Origin: Streptomyces sp. CBMA152
Lineage (GTDB): Bacteria; Actinomycetota; Actinomycetes; Streptomycetales; Streptomycetaceae
Length of the DNA: 64,000 nt
Reading direction: 5' to 3'
Assembly (NCBI RefSeq): GCF_014596475.1
Contig: NZ_MECJ01000017.1
Span: 1 to 64,000, forward strand
Shown piece by piece: positions 9,683-17,636 of the stretch. The translations under genes and the position numbers were made by a program. The notes under the pieces are model-generated. The model worked only from the letters and a program-made list of their open reading frames with translations. It was not told the origin of the DNA and searched no databases. Each line of letters starts with the position of its first letter. Within the stretch, counting starts at the first letter, position 1.

Positions 9683-9775
9683 CCCCTTGGACACCACCTC
9701 GACATATGGCGGAAACCTCGCTCCCCGTCGCCCGCAAAAACCTCCGCAAGATATTGCAGTGATGTGCCAAGCAAG

Positions 9776-9808
9776 AGCCGCCGCACGGTGACGGTCCGTA
9801 CGGCGGCT
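9776..9808 (-). terminator. Hairpin terminator after the LUD-domain gene
   Basis: 13-bp stem with one mismatch (9776-9788 with 9796-9808) and a 7-nt loop, located 47 nt past the LUD gene stop and upstream of the amylase promoter. Confidence 0.65.
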
Positions 9809-9855
9809 CGGGCGGTCTTCAGGGGCCGTTGGCCAACGGCCCTCGGCGGGAGGGC

Positions 9856-10503
9856 TCAGAAGCCGATCGCCTCGCGGACGAGGACGACCGTGCTGCGGAA
9901 CGGGATGACCTCGCGGCCGTTGATGAGGATCTTGGCGAGAACACTGCGCTGGCCCATCACGGTCTGGGCGCGGACGTCCTCCTTGGGCAGCGAGTACGTC
10001 TCCAGACGGCGCAGCGCGGTGTCCAGGTCGGCGACGACCTTCTGGGCACCGACCACCCAGATCGTCTTGCCCGCGCCGAACGCGTACGCGCCGAGCTGGC
10101 TGCCACTGGCCGAGCCGGTGACCAGACGCCCGTCCTCGGTGACGGCGTGCACGCTGCCCACGACCACGTCGGGCGCGGAGCGCGAGGTGCGCACGTCGTC
10201 GCGGCGGGCGCCGCGCTGGTCCCAGTCGGCCTGCTCGGCGCGCATGCTCTTGAAGCGGCCCGACTCGTCGATGTCCGCCTGGATGCCGGAGAGCCGCAGG
10301 GTCTCGCTCGTCGCCGCGAAGACCGACTTGTCGGTGGGCAGGGCCTCGTTCACGAGCTTGCGGGCGTCGGCCGCCGTGTCCACTATGTGCACCGCAAAGC
10401 CGTTGCCGCGCAGGGCCTCGGCCGCCCGCTCGACGCTCTCGGCGCTCGCCGGGACCGCGAAGGTCTCGTCGGCCGGCAGCGTCTGGATGGTCTTCTCACT
10501 CAT
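9856..10503 (-). CDS. LUD-domain protein (LutC/YkgG-like)
   Basis: A protein of 215 residues matching the LUD (DUF162) fold: an N-terminal helical part, then segments such as SVFAATSETLRLSGI, VGSVHAVTEDGRLV, GSASGSQLGAYAFGAGKTIWVVGAQKV and a conserved C-terminal lysine-rich region. LUD proteins take part in lactate utilisation (LutABC) or act alone; no lutA or lutB neighbour is present here. The ATG at 10503 is chosen over ATG 10509 and an upstream TTG because GAAGGG lies 7 nt before it. The gene is monocistronic, divergent from the ROK regulator. The exact reaction is unknown. Confidence 0.8.
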   Translation of the reverse strand: MSEKTIQTLPADETFAVPASAESVERAAEALRGNGFAVHIVDTAADARKLVNEALPTDKSVFAATSETLRLSGIQADIDESGRFKSMRAEQADWDQRGARRDDVRTSRSAPDVVVGSVHAVTEDGRLVTGSASGSQLGAYAFGAGKTIWVVGAQKVVADLDTALRRLETYSLPKEDVRAQTVMGQRSVLAKILINGREVIPFRSTVVLVREAIGF

Positions 10504-10667
10504 GGTCATGCCCTTCAAAGAGATATCGCCGCCCCGCGCACCGGTCGCGCCGGGCGGCCCCGTGTCCGACCTCCCCGATCGGACTCCGTGTCAAAAACTA
10601 GCGACCGGGACGCGAGTCGCGTTCGAGTGGCGCCGGATCGGTCAACTGCGGCGCTTGTCCGATCGCA

Positions 10668-10673
10668 TAGGCT
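10668..10673 (+). promoter_or_regulatory. Putative -10 box of the ROK regulator
   Basis: TAGGCT lies 10 nt before the ATG at 10684, which has no Shine-Dalgarno sequence. This suggests a very short or absent leader. Confidence 0.45.
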
Positions 10674-10683
10674 CGGCCGCGAG

Positions 10684-11922
10684 ATGAAGAGCAACCCCAC
10701 TCCGCTGGCGCCCAAGGCCGACAAGGACACCGTGCGGCGGCACAACCTCAGCCTGGTGCTCCGGGCGGTCCACGACGAGGGCGAGACGACCCGGGCCGCC
10801 GTCGCGGCGCGGGTGGGACTGACCCGGGCCGCCGTGTCGTCGCTGGTGGAGCAGTTGCTGGAGAGCGGCTGCCTCACCGAGTCGGGCAAGACGTTCAGCG
10901 GCCAGGCCGGGCGGCCGGGCACGGTGCTCAAGCCCGCGCGGACCGGACCCGCCGGAGCCGGGGTCGAGATCAACGTCGACTACGTCACCGTGTGCGTCGT
11001 CGACCTGGCCGGAACCGATCGAGTGCGACTCACCGAGCATCTGGACAACCGGGGCGCCGCGCCCGCCGAGGTCCTGGCCCGCGCGGCCGGGATCGCCTCA
11101 CGGGCCCTGGACTCGGCCCACCAGCAGGAGCTGCGCCCGGCCGGGGTGACGCTCGCACTCCCAGGTCTGGTGGCTGCGGGGAAAGTGCGCCAGGCGCCCA
11201 ACCTCGGGTGGAACCAGGTGCCCGCGCAGGACCTGTTCGCGCAGGCGCTCACCGCACTGCGCCCCGGCACGCGCGCGCTGCCGGTGCGTTCCGAGAACGA
11301 GGCCAACCTGGCGGCCCTCGCGGAGCTCTGGTTCGGCGGCCGCGACGAAGCCCGTACGTTCCTCTACGTATCCGGCGAGATCGGGGTCGGCGGCGCGCTG
11401 GTGCTCGGCGGCGAACTCCTGCGCGGCGCCCACGGCTTCGCCGGAGAGATCGGCCATGTGCCGCTCGACCCGGCCGGTCCCCCGTGCCGCTGCGGGGCGC
11501 GCGGCTGCCTGGAGCAGTACGCGGGCCAGCTGGCACTGCTGCGTACGGCGGGCATCGACGAGAACTCCGGCGCGGCGGGCGTCGCCGAACTGGAGCGCCG
11601 GGCCCGCGCGGGCGACGAGCGCGCGGTCGCGGCCCTCTCCACGGCCGGGCTGATGCTGGGCCGGGTGCTCTCCGGCGCGGTCAACCTCCTCGACCCCGAG
11701 GCCGTCGTGCTCGGCGGGATCTACCGCTCCCTGCTGCCCTGGCTGTCGCCCCCGGCCGACGCCGAACTGGCCGAACGCGTGGTGTCGGGCCTGTGGTCCC
11801 GGGGCAGCGGCAGGCTGCGCGCCTCGTCGGCGGCGGGAGACGCGGCGCGGGGCGCGGCGGCGCTGGTGGTCGAGGACGTACTGGACGACCCGGCGGGGTG
11901 GGCGCGGGACGAGTCACGCTGA
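10684..11922 (+). CDS. ROK-family transcriptional regulator, probable xylose repressor
   Basis: A protein of 412 residues. Residues about 15-75 form a winged helix-turn-helix (TTRAAVAARVGLTRAAVSSLVEQLLESG). The remainder is a ROK sugar-kinase-like domain with the ROK zinc-binding motif CRCGARGCLEQYAG (about 267-280) and a phosphate-binding segment ALPVRSENEANLAALAELWFGG. Members bind sugars and regulate their catabolic genes. It is adjacent to and convergent with xylA, and the xylA/xylB pair is divergent, which suggests XylR-type control of xylose use, although N-acetylglucosamine or other sugars are possible ligands. The start is placed at the ATG at 10684, just after a TAGGCT -10 box; longer in-frame extensions are only upstream read-through. 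Confidence 0.85.
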   Translation: MKSNPTPLAPKADKDTVRRHNLSLVLRAVHDEGETTRAAVAARVGLTRAAVSSLVEQLLESGCLTESGKTFSGQAGRPGTVLKPARTGPAGAGVEINVDYVTVCVVDLAGTDRVRLTEHLDNRGAAPAEVLARAAGIASRALDSAHQQELRPAGVTLALPGLVAAGKVRQAPNLGWNQVPAQDLFAQALTALRPGTRALPVRSENEANLAALAELWFGGRDEARTFLYVSGEIGVGGALVLGGELLRGAHGFAGEIGHVPLDPAGPPCRCGARGCLEQYAGQLALLRTAGIDENSGAAGVAELERRARAGDERAVAALSTAGLMLGRVLSGAVNLLDPEAVVLGGIYRSLLPWLSPPADAELAERVVSGLWSRGSGRLRASSAAGDAARGAAALVVEDVLDDPAGWARDESR

Positions 11923-11944
11923 TCCTGCGTGCGCTCAACAGGGC

Positions 11945-13114
11945 TCAGCGCACGCCCAGCAAGTGATCCAGCGCCAACTGATCCAGCCGCTCGAACGCCA
12001 TGCCGCGCGCCCCCGCCGCCTCCGCGTCGAAGTCCTCGAAAGCCGACCGGTCCGCGAGGAGCCCGGCGAGGCCGTCCGCAGCCGTCGGGCGGGCGAGGTC
12101 GTCGAGGCGGGCCGCGCGCAGCGCCTCCCGTACCACCGGGTCGGCACGGAACGCGGCGGCGCGCTCGCGCAGGATCAGATACGTGCGCATGTTGCCCGCG
12201 GCCGACGCCCACACCCCGTCGGTGTCCTCCGTGCGCGGCGGCTTGAAGTCGAAGTGGCGCGGGCCTTCGTAGCCCGCCGACTCCAGCAGGTCGACCACCC
12301 AGAACGCGTCCCGCACGTTCCCCGCCCCGAACCGCAGGTCCTGGTCGTACTTGATGCCGGACTGACCGTTGAGGTCGATGTGGAAGAGCTTGCCCGCCCA
12401 GAGCGCCTGGGCGATGCCGTGGGTGAAGTTGAGCCCGGCCATCTGCTCGTGCCCCGTCTCCGGGTTGACGCCGACGAGTTCGGGGCGCTCAAGGCGCTCG
12501 ATGAACGCGAGCGCGTGTCCGACGGTGGGCAACAGGATGTCCCCGCGCGGCTCGTTCGGCTTGGGCTCGACGGCGAACCGCAGGTCGTACCCCTGGCCGA
12601 CCACGTACTCGCCCAGCAGGTCGAACGCCTCCTTCAACCGGTCGAGCGCGACCCGCACGTCCTTCGCCGCCCCGGACTCCGCGCCCTCCCGGCCGCCCCA
12701 CGCCACGTACACCCGCGCGCCGAGCTCGACGGCGAGGTCGATGTTGCGGATCGTCTTGCGCAGCGCGTACCGGCGTACGTCCCGGTCGTTGGCCGTGAAG
12801 GCACCGTCCTTGAAGACGGGGTGCGTGAAGAGGTTGGTGGTGGCCATCGGGACGGCGAGCCCGGTGGCGTCGAGGGCGTGACGGAAGCGCTTGACGTGCG
12901 CGTCCCGCTCGGCCTCGGACGAGCCGAACGGGATGAGGTCGTCGTCATGGAAGGTCACCCCGTACGCCCCGAGATCCGCGAGCCGGTGGACCGTCTCCAC
13001 CGGGTCGAGGGCCGCGCGGGTCGCGTCGCCGAACGGGTCGCGCCCCTGCCAGCCCACGGTCCACAGGCCGAAGGTGAACTTGTCCTCGGGGGTCGGGGTG
13101 AAGCGTTCCGTCAT
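11945..13114 (-). CDS. xylA: Xylose isomerase
   Basis: A protein of 389 residues that converts D-xylose to D-xylulose (and glucose to fructose) with divalent metal ions. It begins MTERFTPTPEDKFTFGLW, the canonical Streptomyces XylA N-terminus, which fixes the start at ATG 13114 rather than a GTG further upstream; GAGG lies 11 nt and AGGA 2 nt before it. The catalytic His/Asp motif YGVTFHDDDLIP is at about 49-60, the VAWGGREGAES motif at about 134, and the metal ligands in EPKPNEPRGD at about 180 and downstream NPETGHEQM. Length and motifs are normal for the short class I enzymes. It is divergent from xylB and convergent with the ROK regulator. Confidence 0.96.
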   Translation of the reverse strand: MTERFTPTPEDKFTFGLWTVGWQGRDPFGDATRAALDPVETVHRLADLGAYGVTFHDDDLIPFGSSEAERDAHVKRFRHALDATGLAVPMATTNLFTHPVFKDGAFTANDRDVRRYALRKTIRNIDLAVELGARVYVAWGGREGAESGAAKDVRVALDRLKEAFDLLGEYVVGQGYDLRFAVEPKPNEPRGDILLPTVGHALAFIERLERPELVGVNPETGHEQMAGLNFTHGIAQALWAGKLFHIDLNGQSGIKYDQDLRFGAGNVRDAFWVVDLLESAGYEGPRHFDFKPPRTEDTDGVWASAAGNMRTYLILRERAAAFRADPVVREALRAARLDDLARPTAADGLAGLLADRSAFEDFDAEAAGARGMAFERLDQLALDHLLGVR

Positions 13115-13283
13115 TGTCCTGGCCACCTCGGTACGCTATTTGTTTTCTGACATGACGAATATGGCATGATCGCGGCGACTTCCGGAAGCCCGGGCGTTCA
13201 CCTAATTTGTTCCTGCCGCGTGCAAATGAGACCCGAGCATCGCTCGTGACCCTTGCTCGGGATCCGTCGAGGAAGGTTTCCGT
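13115..13283. promoter_or_regulatory. xylA-xylB divergent regulatory region
   Basis: This unusually AT-rich 169-bp region must hold both promoters. The heptamer ATTTGTT occurs twice in the same orientation (13138-13144 and 13205-13211), close to the outer ends, and could be part of operators for the xylose regulator. I cannot place the -35/-10 boxes with certainty. Confidence 0.5.
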
Positions 13284-14768
13284 ATGCCGCCGAGCTCGGT
13301 CGTCATCGGGGTGGACAGCTCCACGCAGTCCACCAAAGCGCTGTTCGTCGACGCGGACACCGGGCGCACGCTCGCCGTGGGCCGCGCCCCGCACCGGGTC
13401 GACGGCACGGCCGGGGCCCGCGAGAGCGACCCCGAGGACTGGTGGCGGGCGCTGCGCGAGGCCGTCGGGGCCGGGCTGAAGGAGTCGGGCGTGCCCGCCT
13501 CGGCCGTCGTCGCAATCGCGGTCGCCGGACAGCAGCACGGCCTGGTCGTCCTCGACCGGGGCGGACGCCCGCTGCGCCCGGCCCTGCTCTGGAACGACAC
13601 CCGCTCCGCCCCGCAGGCCGCCGCCCTCACCGCAGCGCTCGGCGGGCCCTCGGCGTGGACGGCCCGCACCGGTTCGGTCCCGGTCGCCGCCGTGACCGCC
13701 GCGAAGTGGCGTTGGCTGTACGAGAACGAGCCCGCGACCGCCGCCGCCACGGCCGGGGTGCGGCTCCCCCACGACTTCCTCACCGAGCGTCTGGCGGGCG
13801 TCGCCGTCACCGACCCCGGGGACGCCTCGGGCACCGGGTGGTACTCGACGGCGACGGGTGCCTATGACGCCGAGCTGCTTCAACTCATCGAATTGGACGT
13901 GGCGTTGCTGCCGCAGGTCGCGGCGACCGGTTCGACCCGTGTCGGATCACTGGCGGCCACCGCCGCCGAGGCGCTCGGCCTGCCTGCCGGGATCGCCGTC
14001 GCCGCCGGGACCGGGGACAACATGGCTGCCGCCGTGGGGTTGGGCCTGGGCGGCACCGGGCTGCTCGACCACCCCGTCCTCAGCCTCGGCACGTCCGGGA
14101 CGGTGTTCGCCGCGACCCGCACGCGGCCCGCATCGGTGGGACTCTCCGGTTTCGCCGCCACGGACGGCACGTTCCTACCGCTCGCCTGCACCCTGAACTG
14201 CACTCTTGCCGTGGACAAGGTCGCTTCCCTGCTCGGCCTCGACCGCGATGACGCGGTGCCCGGTGGCGAGGCGGTGTTCCTGCCCTATCTCGACGGCGAG
14301 CGCACGCCCGATCTGCCGACCGCCGCCGGGTTGCTCACGGGGTTGCGGCATGCGACCTCGGGGCGCCAGTTGCTCGGGGCGGCGTACGAGGGCGCCGTGT
14401 TCACCGCGCTGCGCGCTCTGGACGACCTGTTGCGCGCGTGCGGGCTCGACCCCTTCGACCCGGGCGTCGCCGCCCGTCCGCTGCGGCTGATCGGTGGGGG
14501 TGCGCGGGGGCGTACGTGGGTCGAGACCGTGCGGCGGCTCTCGGGGCGGCCCCTCATCGTGCCTCGGGTCGCCGAACCGGTCGCGCTCGGCGCCGCTGCG
14601 GTTGCCTTGGCGGCGGCGACGGGTGGGGATGCGGTGGGTGTCGCGAACGGGTGGGGTGCGGGGGCTGGGCGTGTGCTGGACCCGGTCGCGCGTGATGCGT
14701 CGACGTGGTCGCGGATCGCCACGGTCCTGGACGACGCCATACCTTCCCTGCTCGGCGGCGGGCAATAG
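13284..14768 (+). CDS. xylB: Xylulokinase
   Basis: A protein of 494 residues of the FGGY carbohydrate kinase family that phosphorylates D-xylulose to xylulose 5-phosphate for the pentose phosphate pathway. The N-terminal ATPase motif GVDSSTQSTKA (about 9-19), the sugar-recognition AVAGQQHGLVVLD (about 80), WNDTRS, and the catalytic-base region AAGTGDNMAAAVG (about 241) are present, as is the C-terminal FGGY ATP-binding region LRLIGGGARGRTW (about 397). The ATG start has GAGGAAGG at good spacing. It is divergent from xylA. A large palindromic repeat follows the stop and can act as terminator. Confidence 0.95.
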   Translation: MPPSSVVIGVDSSTQSTKALFVDADTGRTLAVGRAPHRVDGTAGARESDPEDWWRALREAVGAGLKESGVPASAVVAIAVAGQQHGLVVLDRGGRPLRPALLWNDTRSAPQAAALTAALGGPSAWTARTGSVPVAAVTAAKWRWLYENEPATAAATAGVRLPHDFLTERLAGVAVTDPGDASGTGWYSTATGAYDAELLQLIELDVALLPQVAATGSTRVGSLAATAAEALGLPAGIAVAAGTGDNMAAAVGLGLGGTGLLDHPVLSLGTSGTVFAATRTRPASVGLSGFAATDGTFLPLACTLNCTLAVDKVASLLGLDRDDAVPGGEAVFLPYLDGERTPDLPTAAGLLTGLRHATSGRQLLGAAYEGAVFTALRALDDLLRACGLDPFDPGVAARPLRLIGGGARGRTWVETVRRLSGRPLIVPRVAEPVALGAAAVALAAATGGDAVGVANGWGAGAGRVLDPVARDASTWSRIATVLDDAIPSLLGGGQ

Positions 14769-14778
14769 CAGCTATGCG

Positions 14779-14900
14779 TTCGGCTGCGGACCGTGCGTGG
14801 CCGGTCGCGCAGTTCCCCGCGCCCCTAAATGCGTCTGGCGGGCGTGCCCCATAGGGGCGCGGGGAACTGCGCGATCAGCCCGGCACGATCCGCAGCCGAA
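14779..14900. repeat. Long palindromic repeat, probable bidirectional terminator
   Basis: Arms of about 49 nt (14779-14827 and 14852-14900) form a nearly perfect hairpin; the innermost part, GCGCAGTTCCCCGCGCCCCT and its complement, is perfect. It lies between the convergent xylB and the SsgA-like gene. A single arm with almost the same sequence recurs at 31767-31808. To my knowledge this core sequence is widespread between Streptomyces genes. Confidence 0.85.
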
Positions 14901-14926
14901 TGTCCACGCATCCAGCGGCGGCGCGC

Positions 14927-15343
14927 TCAGCGGGTCTCGCGCAGCAGCTCCGCCAGCGCGCTGTCCATGTCCAGGTCCCGGTCCTCGACATCGGCGGGGA
15001 CGGCCGCGTACGTCAGGAAGAGGAAGCTCCGTAGCGCCGCCGTCTCGAATTCCAGGAGCGCCCGGCCGTCAGGGGAGCTCAGTTCGACCATGGTGCGGGT
15101 GCGGCTGCTCGGCCACAGGTGGACGTCGCCCGCGCCGACCTCGCCGCGCAGGCCCCCGTCGAGCAGATTGCGGGCGAAGACCCAGGTCACGCCCTCGTCG
15201 TGGAGCGAGACCTCGGGTGGGAACAGCATGGCGACCGCCAATGGGTCGGCGGCGCTGTAGCCGAGGGTCACCGAGATGGTGACCGGGTGGGACGCATCGG
15301 TGACGAGGCGGGCCAGGACGGACTGTTCGACGGTGGGTGACAT
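14927..15343 (-). CDS. SsgA-like protein (SALP), sporulation/cell-division regulator
   Basis: A protein of 138 residues of the actinomycete-specific SsgA/SsgB family. Family features visible are YSAADPLAV (about 29-37), VTWVFARNLLDGGL (about 52-65), GDVHLWPS (about 72-79) and ELSSPDGRALLEFETAALRSFL (about 87-108). SALPs localise to division sites and help position or remodel septa and spore walls during sporulation; which paralogue this is (not a close match to SsgB as I remember it) cannot be decided. The ATG has GGAG at suitable spacing. It is transcribed away from the carotenoid oxygenase; a CRP-like palindrome lies 96 nt upstream of its start. Confidence 0.88.
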   Translation of the reverse strand: MSPTVEQSVLARLVTDASHPVTISVTLGYSAADPLAVAMLFPPEVSLHDEGVTWVFARNLLDGGLRGEVGAGDVHLWPSSRTRTMVELSSPDGRALLEFETAALRSFLFLTYAAVPADVEDRDLDMDSALAELLRETR

Positions 15344-15438
15344 CGGCTCGCTCCTTGCTGACCGGCGCTGCGGTTCCGGCTCCTTCGCCCGTACGGCCTC
15401 GGCAGACGGCCCCTGGGACGGACCCCGGCTTCCCGATC

Positions 15439-15454
15439 TGTGACTCGCATCACA
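15439..15454. promoter_or_regulatory. CRP-like palindrome
   Basis: TGTGACTCGCATCACA is an exact match to TGTGA-N6-TCACA, the classic CRP half-site arrangement. It lies 96 nt upstream of the SsgA-like gene and about 200 nt upstream of the carotenoid oxygenase gene. Streptomyces have a Crp homologue active in germination and development, so control of the SsgA-like gene is plausible but unproven. Confidence 0.5.
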
Positions 15455-15543
15455 TCATCTCAATAGTCACACATTCAACACCTGGCCTTGGAATTCGTAC
15501 GAAAAACCTGGACGGGTTCCGGGGCGGGTGCAGCTGCTTCGGG

Positions 15544-15577
15544 GGTCTGACACCACCCCCGTCCGGGGGTCCAGACC
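15544..15577. other. Two-tier hairpin upstream of carotenoid oxygenase gene
   Basis: Nested inverted repeats GGTCT/AGACC (15544-15548, 15573-15577) and CCCCC/GGGGG (15556-15560, 15565-15569) lie in the long leader between the SsgA-like gene and the oxygenase gene. It may be a terminator or an mRNA leader structure. Confidence 0.4.
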
Positions 15578-15651
15578 TCCTGACCCGGCCCCCGCTCCCG
15601 GCGGACGATCGTCAGCGACCGATACGGACGACCGGAGCAGGGGGCTCAGCC

Positions 15652-17163
15652 ATGGGTGATCACAGTCGGCGGAACGTGTTGCGCGGCGCGGCGGGCGCGG
15701 CCGCAGGGGGTTTTCTGGTCGCGAGCGGTGGCACAGCGGGCGCGGTCCCGCGTGGACGACAGACCGCGCCGGCCCGTACGGCCGCCACCTCCCAGCCCTT
15801 CCTCCACGGCCCCTTCGCCCCCGTCACGGAAGAACTCACCGCGTTCGACCTCCCCGTCACCGGCCGCATCCCCCGCTCCCTGAACGGGCGTTACCTGCGC
15901 ACCGGCCCCAATGTGCTCGGCCTGGAGGACCCCCGGGCACACCACTGGATGCTCGGGGACGGCATGGTCCACGGGGTGCGGCTGCGGGACGGGCGGGCCG
16001 AGTGGTACCGCAACCGCTGGGTGCGGTCGGCCGCCGTCGCCAAGAAGCTCGGCGAGCCGCACCAAGGGCCCGTCCCCGAGGACGACTTCGCCTGCAACAC
16101 GCACGTCATCCCGTACAAGGGACGCATCCTCGCACTCCAGGAGAGCGGGCCGCTGCCGTACGAACTCGACGGCGAGCTCAACACCTTGCGCCCGTACGAC
16201 TTCCGCTCCACCCTGAGCGGCGCGTTCACCGCGCACACCAAGTACGACGCGCACGCCGACGAACTGCATGCCATCGCCTACTACCCGACCTGGGACCACG
16301 TACGTCATCTGGTCGTCGACCGGACCGGACGGGTCGCCCGGACGACGCGGATCCCCGTGGCCGACAGCCCGATGATGCACGACTTCGCGCTGACCGAACG
16401 GCATGTGGTCGTCTTCGACTTCCCGGTCACCTTCGACGCGGCGGCGGCCGCGTCCGGCGCGCCCGTGCCGTACGTGTGGAACGACCGGCACCCGGCGCGC
16501 GTCGGTGTGCTGCCGCGCGCGGGCGGCAGCGTGCGCTGGTTCGAGGTCGCGCCCGCCTTCTACTCGCACACGCTCAACGCGTACGACGAAGGGGACACGG
16601 TCGTCGTCGACCTCACCACCTTCCCGGCGCCGTTCTTCGTCGGCGGGAAGGGCTCCGACGGGCCGACCGCGCTCGGGACCGCCTCCCTGGACCGCTGGAC
16701 GGTCGACCTGGCGCACGGCCGGGTCCGTACCCGGCGGCTCGACGACCGGCCGCAGGAGTTCCCCCGGGTCAACGAGACGCTGGTGTCCCGGCGTCACCGG
16801 TACGGGTACACGGCGGCCGCCGCCGCGATGTCCACGGCGTATCTGACGGCCGACGGCGTTCCCCCGGACCACTCCTTCGGCAACGCCCTGGTCAAACACG
16901 ATCTACTGCGCGGCACGTCGCAGCTGCACCGGCTCCCCCGCGACGCCGCCGTCGGCGAGGCCGTCTTCGTCCCGGCGCACGACGGACCGGCGGCCGCCGA
17001 GGACGACGGATACGCGCTGGCGTATGTCCACAATCCGGAGCGCGGGGCCGCCGACCTGCTGATTCTGGCGGCACAGGACTTCACCGGGCGACCGCTGGCC
17101 CGTATCCATCTGCCGGGACGGGTGCCGCTGGGGTTCCACGGCAGCTGGGTCGCGGACGCCTGA
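15652..17163 (+). CDS. Tat-exported carotenoid oxygenase-family protein
   Basis: A protein of 503 residues. The N-terminus carries a twin-arginine signal (SRRNVLRGAAGAAAGGFLVASGG). The rest is a carotenoid cleavage/lignostilbene dioxygenase beta-propeller with the four iron-binding histidines in family context: AHTKYD (H195), MMHDFA (H243), YSHTLN (H306) and GFHGSW (H496). Such non-haem iron enzymes split conjugated double bonds of apocarotenoids or stilbenes with oxygen. A Tat-exported version suggests an extracellular aromatic (lignin-derived stilbene) or apocarotenoid substrate; the substrate is not deducible. The ATG at 15652 is chosen as the only start that places the Tat motif at the N-terminus; AGGGGG precedes it. 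Confidence 0.88.
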   Translation: MGDHSRRNVLRGAAGAAAGGFLVASGGTAGAVPRGRQTAPARTAATSQPFLHGPFAPVTEELTAFDLPVTGRIPRSLNGRYLRTGPNVLGLEDPRAHHWMLGDGMVHGVRLRDGRAEWYRNRWVRSAAVAKKLGEPHQGPVPEDDFACNTHVIPYKGRILALQESGPLPYELDGELNTLRPYDFRSTLSGAFTAHTKYDAHADELHAIAYYPTWDHVRHLVVDRTGRVARTTRIPVADSPMMHDFALTERHVVVFDFPVTFDAAAAASGAPVPYVWNDRHPARVGVLPRAGGSVRWFEVAPAFYSHTLNAYDEGDTVVVDLTTFPAPFFVGGKGSDGPTALGTASLDRWTVDLAHGRVRTRRLDDRPQEFPRVNETLVSRRHRYGYTAAAAAMSTAYLTADGVPPDHSFGNALVKHDLLRGTSQLHRLPRDAAVGEAVFVPAHDGPAAAEDDGYALAYVHNPERGAADLLILAAQDFTGRPLARIHLPGRVPLGFHGSWVADA

Positions 17164-17282
17164 AGGCCGGCGGCGAAAAAAGTTCACGGCTCGGCCGTGT
17201 TCCGTGTCGATCCCGGGGAGCGCCGTTCGTATAGAGGGTGAGAGACCGGCAAGGCGCCGGTCGTGCGGCCGAGGAGGACACC

Positions 17283-17636
17283 ATGCAGCAGTATCTGCTC
17301 AGCGTCATGCAGCCCGAGGGAACCCCGCCGGCGCCCGAGGTCCTGGCAGGGATCATGCGGAACGTGGAGAGCTTCCACGACGAGCTCAAGGCGGCTGGTG
17401 CCTGGGTCTTCGCAGGGGGACTCCACTCCCCCGCCACGGCCACCGTGCTGCGGGTCAAGGACGGCGAGGTGCTGATGACCGACGGCCCGTACGCGGAGAG
17501 CAAGGAGTATCTGGGCGGGCTGTGCATCGTCAGCGCGCCGGATCTGGACGCCGCGCTGCGCTGGGGCCGCAAGGCCGCCGAGGCGACGACACTGCCGATC
17601 GAGGTGCGGCCGTTCATGGGCGGGGCCGGGGAGTGA
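17283..17636 (+). CDS. YciI-like (DGPF) protein, ECF42 partner
   Basis: A protein of 117 residues with the YciI/DGPF fold; the name-giving motif appears as MTDGPYAESKEYLGG (about 62-76). Its stop overlaps the GTG start of the following sigma factor gene by 4 nt, so the two are translationally coupled. This pairing is the diagnostic context of ECF42 sigma factors, whose DGPF proteins are typically also the main targets of regulation. The biochemical role of DGPF proteins is unknown. The ATG follows GAGGA at normal distance. Confidence 0.88.
   Translation: MQQYLLSVMQPEGTPPAPEVLAGIMRNVESFHDELKAAGAWVFAGGLHSPATATVLRVKDGEVLMTDGPYAESKEYLGGLCIVSAPDLDAALRWGRKAAEATTLPIEVRPFMGGAGE

Noticed and set aside
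9829..10683. N-terminal extension of the ROK regulator
   Set aside because: This stretch is opposite the LUD gene and has no coding character; the helix-turn-helix starts right after ATG 10684.
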